This document shows, piece after piece, positions 17,642 to 25,606 of a stretch of DNA of 60,766 nucleotides. Below the pieces are notes generated by a model. The model saw nothing but the letters and a program-made list of their open reading frames with translations, ran no database searches and was not told where the DNA came from. How positions within the stretch are numbered: the stretch's first letter is position 1; each line of letters opens with the position of its first letter. The DNA comes from Aestuariibius sp. HNIBRBA575. Lineage in GTDB: Bacteria; Pseudomonadota; Alphaproteobacteria; Rhodobacterales; Rhodobacteraceae. The stretch lies in NCBI RefSeq assembly GCF_040932005.1, contig NZ_CP162416.1:1-60766 (forward strand), given 5' to 3'. The position numbers and the translations under genes were made by a program.

Positions 17642-18357
17642 CTTCCCTTTGTCTGTCGCCACGCGCTGAACTTGTCCTTTGTTGATGGGTCGGTCGGTGG
17701 GTACAGACCGAAAGTGGATGCCCCTTTTTGTACCATTTCCATAACAAAGTCTTCAAATACTGTCATTTCAATCGCGTCTTCGGCGACTTCGTCAGCCATA
17801 TGGTTGGGGATACATACAACACCTTCGTTATCGCCGACAATCACATCGCCGGGAAAAACAGACACGCCCCCGCAGGCAATCGCATCGTTGACGGCCACGG
17901 CATGGTGTTTGGTCAGATTGGTCGGGGCACTGGGGCGCGTGTGATAGGCGGGCATGTCCAGCGCCGAAATTTCGGGGGTATCGCGGAACCCGCCATCGGT
18001 CACGATGCCATGACAGCCCAAGGTTTGAAGCCGGGTCGCCAGAATACAACCAGCAGAGGCAGCGGTGGCGTCTTGGCGAGAATCGATAACAAAAACAGCG
18101 CCTTCGGGGCATTCTTCGACGCCTTTGCGCTGTGGGTTTCCACGATCCGCAAAGGAATCCAGCCCGTCTAGGTCCTCTCGGGCGGGGATGTAGCGCAGGG
18201 TATAGGCCAGACCAACCATGTTGGGGCCGGGGTTCAGGCGCTGGGGGCCTTGGATATAGATGTTGCGAAAGCCACGTTTGAACAGCGCAGTTGTCAGGGT
18301 CGCTGTGCTGACATTTTTGAGCTTTTCCAAGGTTTGCGGGTTCAGGTGTGACATCAT
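17638..18357 (-). CDS. RraA-fold family protein (HMG/CHA aldolase-like)
   Basis: Cytoplasmic protein of 239 aa in the family that includes RraA and 4-hydroxy-4-methyl-2-oxoglutarate/4-carboxy-4-hydroxy-2-oxoadipate aldolases, which also decarboxylate oxaloacetate. The signature GCHGIVTDGGFRDTPEI (Asp and Arg binding divalent metal and pyruvate moiety) and the GDVIVGDNEGVVCIP segment are present. Many members in sugar-acid operons lack a proven reaction. AAGGAACC precedes the ATG. Located between uxuA and gntR, it may act on a side product or cleave a 2-keto acid (inference). Confidence 0.8.
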   Translation of the reverse strand: MMSHLNPQTLEKLKNVSTATLTTALFKRGFRNIYIQGPQRLNPGPNMVGLAYTLRYIPAREDLDGLDSFADRGNPQRKGVEECPEGAVFVIDSRQDATAASAGCILATRLQTLGCHGIVTDGGFRDTPEISALDMPAYHTRPSAPTNLTKHHAVAVNDAIACGGVSVFPGDVIVGDNEGVVCIPNHMADEVAEDAIEMTVFEDFVMEMVQKGASTFGLYPPTDPSTKDKFSAWRQTKGR

Positions 18358-18466
18358 TCTGGTTCCTTTTGGCGTCCGGTTGCTGGACGGGCCGCTTGGC
18401 CGTTGAATCAGTGATATGCGGTCGGCTTTAATTTGTCAATAATTTGTAAACAGATTTGGAAATTTG
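18358..18466. promoter_or_regulatory. Upstream region of rraA with TTTGTAAA operator-like site
   Basis: The 109-bp gap between uxuA and rraA contains TTTGTAAA at 18443-18450, flanked by AATTTGTC and AAATTTGTTAT. It is the reverse complement of the repeats upstream of the alginate operon and suggests an internal promoter or operator for rraA-gntR. Confidence 0.45.
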
Positions 18467-19615
18467 TTATATTTCGTTCTTTTGCAGGGTGGCAATGGCC
18501 CCACGTAATTCCGACAGGCCCTTGAGGCGTCCCAGATAGGAATATCCGGGGGCCGGGGCGTTGGCGGTTTCGTAATCCAGCAAATGACCATGATCGGGCC
18601 GCATGGGCAGATCATCGCGCAATTGCCTAAGCGTCTGTAAAATCGCGATCATATCGGTGGAGCCGGCCAGATGCTGCGCTTCGTGAAACGAGCCGTCAGG
18701 TTCAATCTGAACGTTGCGCAGATGGGCAAAATGAATGCGATCCCCAAAATGTTGCGCCATGGCGATCAGGTCATTATCGGCGCGCGCCCCAAGGGAACCG
18801 GTGCAAAAGGTCAGCCCATTGGACGGATGATCCACGCAATCAAGGATGTATTGCAGGTCATCCGCGGTGGACACGATGCGCGGCAAACCAAAGAGCGAAA
18901 AGGGCGGGTCATCCGGGTGAATGGCCAGTTTGATGTCAAATTCGGCTGCAACAGGGACGATTTCCGCTAAAAAGCCCGCAAAATTTGCGCGCATATCGGC
19001 GTTTGTCAGATCGTCAAATTGCGCAATGCGGCTGGCGATTGTGCTGCGTGAAAACCCAGCGGCACCGCCGGGCAGCCCTGCGATAATGTTGCGTTCCAGC
19101 TGGTCGATCTGCGCGGGCGATAGGGCGGAATGGCGAAACTGCGCTTGGGATAATACATCATCGGAATAATCATCGGCCGCATTGGGCCGGGCCAGCACAA
19201 ACACATCATAAAGGGCGAAATCGATGCAATCGAACCGCAGCGCTTTGCCTGTGCCGGGGATGGAATAGGCCAAATCCGTGCGGGTCCAATCCAGCACCGG
19301 CATGAAATTATAACACACGGTTTTGACGCCAGCGCGGCCCAGATTGGCCAGGCTATCCTTCCAGACGGACAGGTGTTTATGGGCCTGCGCGCCATGTAAT
19401 TTGATGTCGTCGGGCATCCAGATGCTTTCGCAGACATCCCAACGCAGCCCGGCCTCTGCGATCTGATCCCGCAATGCGACGATATCGCAAAGCGGCCAGA
19501 TTTCGCCGGCTTGTTTGTCATGCAGGGCGGTCACAACCCCACGGGCGCCGGTTTGTTTAACCTGAGCCAGCGTGATGGGATCATTTGGGCCGAACCAGCG
19601 CCAAGTTTCTAGCAT
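18467..19615 (-). CDS. uxuA: Mannonate dehydratase
   Basis: Dehydrates D-mannonate to 2-keto-3-deoxygluconate, feeding KdgK. Length 382 aa (E. coli UxuA about 394). Characteristic segments: N-terminal ETWRWFGPNDPITL, the HPDDPP metal-site motif in LAIHPDDPPFSLFG, FCTGSLGARADND, HFAHLRNV and the C-terminal RPDHGHLLDYE. It is a xylose-isomerase-like TIM barrel using Mn2+ or Fe2+. It follows dctM after 15 bp, so the TRAP transporter probably imports mannonate or a uronate. Neither uxuB nor uxaC is present here, so fructuronate or glucuronate would need chromosomal enzymes. Confidence 0.94.
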   Translation of the reverse strand: MLETWRWFGPNDPITLAQVKQTGARGVVTALHDKQAGEIWPLCDIVALRDQIAEAGLRWDVCESIWMPDDIKLHGAQAHKHLSVWKDSLANLGRAGVKTVCYNFMPVLDWTRTDLAYSIPGTGKALRFDCIDFALYDVFVLARPNAADDYSDDVLSQAQFRHSALSPAQIDQLERNIIAGLPGGAAGFSRSTIASRIAQFDDLTNADMRANFAGFLAEIVPVAAEFDIKLAIHPDDPPFSLFGLPRIVSTADDLQYILDCVDHPSNGLTFCTGSLGARADNDLIAMAQHFGDRIHFAHLRNVQIEPDGSFHEAQHLAGSTDMIAILQTLRQLRDDLPMRPDHGHLLDYETANAPAPGYSYLGRLKGLSELRGAIATLQKNEI

Positions 19616-19630
19616 AAGAGGGTCACTCGG

Positions 19631-20941
19631 TCAGTTGAAGGTTGCGGGCATCATCAGTTTGGGCAGCCACAGCGCAATATTTGGCATCAGGATAATGAGT
19701 ATCAAAATCACCAACATAGGCAACAAAATGATCGCCACGTCGCGCATGACCTGCACCACATTCATCCCGCCGATCGAGGCTGAGATTAACAAACACAACC
19801 CATAGGGCGGCGTGACCAGACCAAAGGCCAGCGACACAATGCCGATGATCGCAAAGACAATCGGGTGGATTTCGGCGGCCGTGGCGACCGGCAACAGGAC
19901 TGTGCCCAGAATGATGATGGTCGGGATCGCGTCGATGAACAGGCCAAAGAACAGAAACAATCCAGCAATAATGAGGGAGGTGCCAAAGGGGCCAAATTCA
20001 AGGCTGGTCATGACGTCAACGATCAGGCGCGGCACGTTGTAAAACGCCAGCAACCAGCCAAAGGCCGAGGCAGAGCCAATGGCAAACAACGAAATCGACG
20101 CAAACCGGCCCGTGTCATAAAAGATCGTTCCCAGATCGCGCACGGACACGGTGCGATAGACAAACATGCCCAAAATCAGCGAATAGGCAGCGGCGATGAT
20201 CGCGCTTTCGGTGGGGGTAACGATGCCTCCGACAATGCCACCCACGACAAAGATCGGGGTCAGCAACGCCAGAAACGACCCTTTGAAGGCGGTCCAGATA
20301 TCGCACATCGTCGGCGTGCCGATGATCGGATAATCATAGATTTTCGAATAGACATAAACGGTGCCCATCAACGCCATGCCGATCATCAGCCCCGGCGTTG
20401 CCCCGGCCAGAAACAGCGCCCCGACAGAGGTTTGCATGACCCCGCCCCAGACGATCATCAGGATGCTGGGGGGGATGATCACGCCCATCACCGATGAACA
20501 GGCGGTGATCGCAATGGCGAACCTTGTGTCATAGCCTTCTTTGACCATGGCGGGGATCAGGATTTTGCCGCATCCCGCCGCATCCGCCGTTGATGACCCG
20601 GAAATCCCGGCAAACAACATCGACACGGCCACATTCACATGGCCCAATCCGCCCGGCATCCAACCGGTTAACACGCGGGCCAGATCGATCAGTTTGTCGG
20701 TGATTTTGCCCGAATTCATCAGGTTGGCGGCCAGCAGGAAAAACGGCACCGCCAGCAGGATGAACGAATTATAGGATTGAAACATCCGATCCAGCACGAT
20801 GAACGGGGTCAGGCGCAATTCCAGCACAACAATCGGGATCGTCGCAATCCCAAGCGCAAAGGCAACCGGCACCCGTATCAGCACCAACAGGATGAACCCG
20901 CCCACCAGAATCGCGCAGGCCAAGCCCGTTGAGACAATCAT
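19631..20941 (-). CDS. dctM: TRAP transporter large permease
   Basis: Twelve-helix DctM subunit (436 aa) of a tripartite ATP-independent periplasmic transporter, driven by a Na+ or H+ gradient. Family segments seen: SMLFAGISGSSTADAAG, CSSVMGVIIPPSI, GVVTPTESA-like IVGGIVTPTESAII and the C-terminal LVTPPYGLCLLISASI. The start overlaps the dctQ stop by 4 bp (ATGA). It is cotranscribed with dctP, dctQ and uxuA. Confidence 0.95.
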   Translation of the reverse strand: MIVSTGLACAILVGGFILLVLIRVPVAFALGIATIPIVVLELRLTPFIVLDRMFQSYNSFILLAVPFFLLAANLMNSGKITDKLIDLARVLTGWMPGGLGHVNVAVSMLFAGISGSSTADAAGCGKILIPAMVKEGYDTRFAIAITACSSVMGVIIPPSILMIVWGGVMQTSVGALFLAGATPGLMIGMALMGTVYVYSKIYDYPIIGTPTMCDIWTAFKGSFLALLTPIFVVGGIVGGIVTPTESAIIAAAYSLILGMFVYRTVSVRDLGTIFYDTGRFASISLFAIGSASAFGWLLAFYNVPRLIVDVMTSLEFGPFGTSLIIAGLFLFFGLFIDAIPTIIILGTVLLPVATAAEIHPIVFAIIGIVSLAFGLVTPPYGLCLLISASIGGMNVVQVMRDVAIILLPMLVILILIILMPNIALWLPKLMMPATFN

Positions 20942-21432
20942 GAAAGTGCTTTCGTTTCAGCGCGATAATGCGCAAAGGCTTCGGAGAGACGGTAGAGGGT
21001 GAACATCATCCAGACCACGCCGGAAATGGGCACCGAGATATAGGTGATCAGCATATTGGCCCGCATCATGACCGAGTTTTGGATATAGCCAAATTTGGCA
21101 TATTCGACCCCGTACCACGCAAAAATGCACGCAAACCCAAAGATCAGGATCAACACCAGCCCGTCTTGGATCAGCTTTAGCAACGGATGGCGGGCATCGG
21201 GAATGACGCGTACGTCAAAATGCGTGCCGTCCCAGATCGCGACCATCGCACCGATCATGACAACCCAGACAAACAGGAATGTCGCCAATTCTTCGGTCCA
21301 GAGGTAAACGGGGATCAGGCCGGTATAGCGCGCAATGACCTGCATGGCGACGGGGATGGCCAGCGCAGCGACCAGCAGTCCCAGCAGCACCCTAAGCCCA
21401 TTGCAAAAGGTGTTCAGAAAACGCCCGATCAT
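20938..21432 (-). CDS. dctQ: TRAP transporter small permease
   Basis: Four-helix DctQ subunit (164 aa) required with DctM for TRAP transport. Hydrophobic segments and the VYLWTEELATFLFVWVVMIG family motif are visible. ATG 21432 is preferred, with AAAGGGG upstream; the frame extends to a TTG at 21471, but that leader overlaps the stem-loop after dctP. Confidence 0.9.
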   Translation of the reverse strand: MIGRFLNTFCNGLRVLLGLLVAALAIPVAMQVIARYTGLIPVYLWTEELATFLFVWVVMIGAMVAIWDGTHFDVRVIPDARHPLLKLIQDGLVLILIFGFACIFAWYGVEYAKFGYIQNSVMMRANMLITYISVPISGVVWMMFTLYRLSEAFAHYRAETKALS

Positions 21433-21458
21433 AGCTGAAACCCCTTTGGGAAAGTAAT

Positions 21459-21485
21459 CCACCGACGCCAAAATGACGCCGGTGG
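21459..21485 (-). other. Stem-loop between dctP and dctQ
   Basis: On the minus strand CCACCGGCGTC pairs with GGCGTCGGTGG (11 bp including two G:U pairs) around an ATTTT loop. It lies 19 nt after the dctP stop. A structure of this kind can protect the binding-protein mRNA and limit downstream expression. Confidence 0.6.
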
Positions 21486-21504
21486 CAAAATGTGTCTGCG
21501 ATCG

Positions 21505-22500
21505 TTACTGCGTGCGAATTGCGTTTAACAACTCTGTTGCGCCCAGTTCCTCTGCATAGGCGTCCTGAACCGGGATCACCATTTCAAGCAAGGCATCGCG
21601 ACCCTCAAATTCCTGTACAAAAACCTGACCCGCATCGATCATTTCCTGCAATTTGATCCCGTCTTCTGTGCTTTCCAGATTGCGACCAAAGGCACCCGCC
21701 TCTGCACCGGCGGTCAAAACGGCCGCTTGCAGATCCTCTGGCAGATTGCGGAATGATTTGCCGCTCATCACGATGGGGCGCACGGTGATCGTGTGCCGGG
21801 TCAGGGTGATGTGGGGGGCCACTTCGTAGAATTTCAGGTTCTGGATCGACGCCGCTTCGTTTTCAAAACCGGCAATCACGCCGGTCTGAATGGCGTTGTA
21901 AACCTCGTTATAGGCAATCGCAGATGGGGCGGCCTGAATGGCGGAAAAAATCTGCGCCTGAATAGGGGCGCCCATGACCCGCATTTTATGTCCGGTCAGC
22001 TCATCAAGGTTTGCAATAGGCGCAGCCGAGGCCAGATTGCGCACGCCGCCACCGGTATAGCCGATGATCATAATGTCCGCTTTTTCAAGCAGTTCCGCCT
22101 CTAGCGGCGCCATGACGCCGCTGGACAGGGCCGCGTCCCAATGGTCCAGATCGCGGAACAAAAACGGCATATCCATGAGCGGGATTGACGGGGCAAACGT
22201 CGCCATATTGGACGGGGCCATGATGGTGTAATCGATGGCAACACTTTGTTGCAGGAACGTGACATAGTCGCTTTCGACGCCCAGTTCACCGTTCAGCCGC
22301 AGGTCAAATTCCACGTCACCGTCATAGTTTTCGGCAACCAGATCGGCGAATTCTATCATGGTTTTTGTGAATGCGTGGTTTTCATCAAACATGCTGGCGC
22401 CGCGCAGGGTGACTGTGTCGGCGGATACAACCGACGCCAACAGGGCCGTGGCCGAGACGGCACCGATGGCGATGCTTTTTAGTGATGTGTAGATAGTCAT
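21505..22500 (-). CDS. dctP: TRAP transporter solute-binding protein
   Basis: Periplasmic receptor of 331 aa with a Sec signal peptide (cleavage near ASVVSADTV). Family markers include the carboxylate-binding Arg in GHKMRVMGAP and the AIQTGVIAGFENEA segment. It is the first gene of the dctP-dctQ-dctM-uxuA unit, so a sugar acid such as mannonate or glucuronate is the likely cargo (inference from uxuA). The upstream spacer contains the shared TTTGTAAA motif. Confidence 0.92.
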   Translation of the reverse strand: MTIYTSLKSIAIGAVSATALLASVVSADTVTLRGASMFDENHAFTKTMIEFADLVAENYDGDVEFDLRLNGELGVESDYVTFLQQSVAIDYTIMAPSNMATFAPSIPLMDMPFLFRDLDHWDAALSSGVMAPLEAELLEKADIMIIGYTGGGVRNLASAAPIANLDELTGHKMRVMGAPIQAQIFSAIQAAPSAIAYNEVYNAIQTGVIAGFENEAASIQNLKFYEVAPHITLTRHTITVRPIVMSGKSFRNLPEDLQAAVLTAGAEAGAFGRNLESTEDGIKLQEMIDAGQVFVQEFEGRDALLEMVIPVQDAYAEELGATELLNAIRTQ

Positions 22501-22725
22501 GTGTTCCTCCCAAAACTACTACCGCCCGTCGTTTCGGGGGATTTAGCGTCTTTGTTATGGGCGGATGATTTGTAAAGTGTCAAATGAATTTGTATTTTTT
22601 TGTAACTAATCTATCATTGGATGGGCCATTTGCGCATTTGTGAGAATGAAATGGTCAATTTTACCATCAGGCACCGCAATGTGTCGTTTGTCGCTGGTGT
22701 AACGCAATGAACAGGATCCCCTTGG
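22501..22725. promoter_or_regulatory. Divergent control region dctP / cupin
   Basis: TTTGTAAA at 22569-22576 is followed by GAATTTGTATT and TTTTGTAACTA, giving three phased TTTGTA elements within about 35 bp. This resembles the sites in the alginate control region and probably binds one of the two nearby FCD-GntR regulators. Confidence 0.55.
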
Positions 22726-23294
22726 ATGAGAGAATTTCGTCGAATCGTAACAGGTCATGATGCAAATGGAACCGCTATCGTCGAGTCAGATCAGATCGCA
22801 ACGCATGTGTTGGAACGCCCCAATCGGCCGGGTGTTAGGTTAACCAATTTCTGGATGAGCGACGGGGGGCCTGCGGAATATGACGGGCCAACCGAAACCT
22901 GTCTGGGCGAAATCACCCTGCCGCCTCCACCCCAAGGAAGCGTGTTCCGCTGTGTCGAATTTTTACCAGAAAGTCAGAATGATATCATTGATTTAGGGGA
23001 AAAGTATGCGATGGGGCCGGGGCTGAAATGCCGGAAAATGCCCGGCATCCGTTTATGCATCGCACGGACAGTTTGGACTATGCGGTTGTTTTGTCGGGCG
23101 AAATTACAATGCTGCTGGATGATGAAACTGGGGATCGTGTATTAAGACCCGGTGATGTCGTCATTCAGCGTGGGACCAACCATGCTTGGGCCAATCGGGG
23201 TGATGAACCATGTGTTATGATGTTTGTCATGCTGGATGGCGTGACACAGCGCGACGCGCCATTGGCCGAACAGACCGGGATCCCCCGTCGCTAA
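22726..23294 (+). pseudogene. Cupin-domain protein, frameshifted
   Basis: Two overlapping frames together make one cupin of about 190 aa. The first (from 22726) encodes the N-terminal half ending near EKYAMGPGLK; the second encodes PENARHPFMHRTDSLDYAVVL, LSGEITMLLDDETG and RPGDVVIQRGTNHAWANRG, the double-stranded beta-helix cupin core. The frame changes within the G-rich stretch around 23010-23027 (runs GGGG-CC-GGGG), consistent with a 1-nt homopolymer indel or a sequencing error. Homologues are small cupins found beside sugar-acid and aromatic catabolic genes. No function is claimed. It is divergent from dctP. Confidence 0.8.
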
Positions 23295-23429
23295 GCTGCG
23301 ATCGATCAAACTCAGTCGTCAATTTGTAATTTTTGTTTCCACCATCCGCTATAGATGCAGTGGTGGCACAGTGGAAATTTGCAAAATCACATAGGTCGTC
23401 GCGCCGCAAAAATACAGGCCCGGTTTTAC

Positions 23430-23801
23430 CTATCGTTTTGGGGGGCCAACAACGCCGATATCCGACAAAATCGTTTCCAATTCATCGCGATCTGCGTCGT
23501 GATTTTGGGCTTTTAACAGATCAAATTTGCGCCTTAGCTCTGCCTTTTCGGCGGGAAAACAATCGGTCCATGGTCGACCTTGTAACCCAAGCACCAAGCC
23601 GTAATAGCCAATGAAATTTGGCTTTAGTCCCGACCGCGTCATCTGGGCATAGGCCTGATCGGCCCCGATGTCGATGATGTCTTGGGCCGTGTGAAAGCCA
23701 TGTTTTGCAAACAGTTTTTCAGTTGCGGGGCCGAGGTTCATAATGGATGTGACAGGGGAACCTTTGCCGGATTTCGCGGGTTTTTTCATGGGGCGGCACA
23801 T
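23430..23801 (-). CDS. TfoX C-terminal-domain protein
   Basis: Small protein of 123 aa, or 119 if started at ATG 23789. The core NLGPATEKLFAKHGFHTAQD, GADQAYAQM and PNFIGYYGLVLGLQGR fits the TfoX/Sxy C-terminal helical domain, which in enterobacteria is part of a competence regulator but here stands alone without the N-terminal domain. Neither start has a good ribosome binding site. Function unknown. It may belong to the VOC/pirin group by neighbourhood only. Confidence 0.7.
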   Translation of the reverse strand: MCRPMKKPAKSGKGSPVTSIMNLGPATEKLFAKHGFHTAQDIIDIGADQAYAQMTRSGLKPNFIGYYGLVLGLQGRPWTDCFPAEKAELRRKFDLLKAQNHDADRDELETILSDIGVVGPPKR

Positions 23802-23858
23802 TGTTGCAACAGGTGGTTTGAATAGGTTTTGATCGGAAAAGCAACCGTTTCAATGACA

Positions 23859-24377
23859 TTATTGTCCACGTGCATAACCCCTGTAGGCCGTTGTTTTATA
23901 TGCCGCAATTCCGGTGGGGTAGCTTACCAATTCAAGTTGAAGCCCCCACGGTGCGAGAAAATAAACCCAGCTTAGACCGGCAGAGGGTCCGTCGGTGACT
24001 GTTTTGGGCTGGCCCAAGACGGCTAAACCACGCGCCTGAAGATCCGCGACGGCCAGATCCATGTCATCAACATAAAGAGCCAGATGATGGCCCCCGATAT
24101 CGCTGTTGCGCGGGGGATGTTGCTGCTGGTTCTGCGCCTCATATTCAAACACTTCGAGGGTCGGACCATTGCCAACACGGATCATGCAAAGCCTCGGCAC
24201 CCGCGCACGCGCATCAACGCCGAGGTTATCGGTCATCCAGTTGTCCTCGGCCTCAAATGGGCCGATCTCATAGAGGATTTCTGCGCCCAGAACCTGTTTG
24301 AAAAATGTCATCGCGTCGTCGAGGTTCGGGACGGTGATCCCAACATGTTCGACGCCTTTTAGTCCGGGTAAAGTCAT
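23859..24377 (-). CDS. VOC/glyoxalase-like protein
   Basis: Vicinal-oxygen-chelate fold protein of 172 aa: N-terminal VEHVGITVPNLDDAMTFFKQVLG and second-half HHLALYVDDMDLAVADLQARG repeats, with candidate metal ligands His (VEHVG), His (GGHHLAL) and Glu (LQLELVSYP). The reaction is not predictable; isomerase, dioxygenase and glyoxalase members exist. GGGGGAAACC precedes the ATG. It follows the pirin gene after 11 bp and is probably cotranscribed with both pirin genes. Confidence 0.82.
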   Translation of the reverse strand: MTLPGLKGVEHVGITVPNLDDAMTFFKQVLGAEILYEIGPFEAEDNWMTDNLGVDARARVPRLCMIRVGNGPTLEVFEYEAQNQQQHPPRNSDIGGHHLALYVDDMDLAVADLQARGLAVLGQPKTVTDGPSAGLSWVYFLAPWGLQLELVSYPTGIAAYKTTAYRGYARGQ

Positions 24378-24388
24378 TGGTTTCCCCC

Positions 24389-25087
24389 TTATGACAAATC
24401 AAACAACAGCAGCTCAGCCTCGCTATGTGCGGTGATAGTACAGCCATCGCGGTGTTCAAATTCCAATGCATCCCCGGTGGCCAAACCTTCGCCATTGATG
24501 TCGATATGGCCGCTGACCACGTGCAAAAAACCCGCATGGGCAGGATCGAATTCATGCGACAGGACCTGCCCATCCCGCAGGCGTGCCAGATAGACCCGCG
24601 TGTTTGACAACAGCGACAGGCCATTTGTTGTGGTGTCTGGCCCCGCGACCAGCCCAAACCGATTGTCGACATCTTGGTTCGAAATTAGGATGCTATCATA
24701 GGTTGGGTGGTCGATCTGTCGCTCTGGGATCAGCCAGATCTGCAGGAAATGCACCGGCTCTGTTTGGGACGCGTTATGTTCGGAATGGGTCACACCATTG
24801 CCTGCCGACATCAGCTGAAACTCTCCGGCTTGGATGGTGGCGCTGTTGCCAAGCGAATCCTGATGACTGAGCGCGCCGGACAAAACATAGGTGAGGATAT
24901 CCATATGTTCGTGGCGATGCGCGCTAAATCCAGCGCCGGGCACAACCCGGTCTTCGTTGATCACACGCAGATTGCGAAACCCCATTCTGGTCGGGTCCAT
25001 AAATCCGCCAAATGAAAAGGTGTGGAAACTGTCCAGCCACCCCATTTGTGTGCGCCCGCGGTTCATGCGTTCGTGGATCATCGCCAT
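24389..25087 (-). CDS. Pirin family protein (YhhW-like bicupin)
   Basis: Bicupin of 232 aa. Metal-binding residues in the N-terminal cupin appear in SAHRHEHMDILTYVLSGAL and the later His/Glu in NGVTHSEHN. YhhW-type pirins oxidise quercetin in vitro; physiological roles are usually redox or electrophile sensing. ATG 25087 has GGAGG upstream; the frame extends to 25150 but that part overlaps the next gene. It starts 2 bp after the end of the deleted pirin gene, so two pirin genes are arranged in tandem. Confidence 0.88.
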   Translation of the reverse strand: MAMIHERMNRGRTQMGWLDSFHTFSFGGFMDPTRMGFRNLRVINEDRVVPGAGFSAHRHEHMDILTYVLSGALSHQDSLGNSATIQAGEFQLMSAGNGVTHSEHNASQTEPVHFLQIWLIPERQIDHPTYDSILISNQDVDNRFGLVAGPDTTTNGLSLLSNTRVYLARLRDGQVLSHEFDPAHAGFLHVVSGHIDINGEGLATGDALEFEHRDGCTITAHSEAELLLFDLS

Positions 25088-25088
25088 A

Positions 25089-25562
25089 TTAGGCCTCCGG
25101 TAGGGGGATAAATTCGTCGTTGTCGTCGGGGGGCAGCTGGAACCGACCATGGGCCCAATCCCCCGCCGCCCAAGCCACCTTTGCGGCTTCGATTTTGTCC
25201 CCCGGACGGAACACCATCATTTGACCGGCGGCAAAGTCCTGACCCGCCACATTTATCGACCCGCTGGTGACATAGACGCCGCGATCTTCGTGGTTTTCGG
25301 GCAGGGGAATAGAGGCGCCGCGTTCCAATAGGACATCCGCGTAAAACATCTCGGAAAAGGTGCGCACGGGCGCTGTTTCGCCCCAGGCATTGCCGATGAT
25401 CAGGCGCACGCTTTTGCCTTCTCCGTCCAGCAATGGCAAATCCTGCCGCCCGTGATGTTCAAACCCGCCCAGATCGCGACTGCGGGGGATGATGATGGTT
25501 TCAATCGCGTTCAGATTGCCGATCTCAGGGCAGTGCGGATCAAGTGTGGGGTTCCAGCTCAT
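25089..25562 (-). CDS. Pirin-derived protein with two internal in-frame deletions
   Basis: Only 157 aa where pirins have about 280-300. The N-terminus IIIPRSRDLGGFE is the usual pirin start, but it joins directly to HHGRQDLPLLDGEGKSVRL, which in pirins follows the whole metal-binding N-terminal cupin. Later MMVFRPGDK joins IEAAKVAWAAGDWAHGRFQ, skipping the segment before the C-terminal tail. The frame stays open and the ends are well conserved, so it may still be translated. It lacks the HxH metal site. The comparison relies on memory of the family. Either a decaying gene or a minimal beta-barrel protein. Confidence 0.7.
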   Translation of the reverse strand: MSWNPTLDPHCPEIGNLNAIETIIIPRSRDLGGFEHHGRQDLPLLDGEGKSVRLIIGNAWGETAPVRTFSEMFYADVLLERGASIPLPENHEDRGVYVTSGSINVAGQDFAAGQMMVFRPGDKIEAAKVAWAAGDWAHGRFQLPPDDNDEFIPLPEA

Positions 25563-25606
25563 GAGAGGCCTTTCGGGTATAATTTACATGGAAGAGGTGA
25601 TCCGAG

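Noticed and set aside
23430..23801. Competence regulator function for the TfoX-C protein
   Set aside because: Only the C-terminal domain is present and no competence genes are nearby, so no competence role is claimed.
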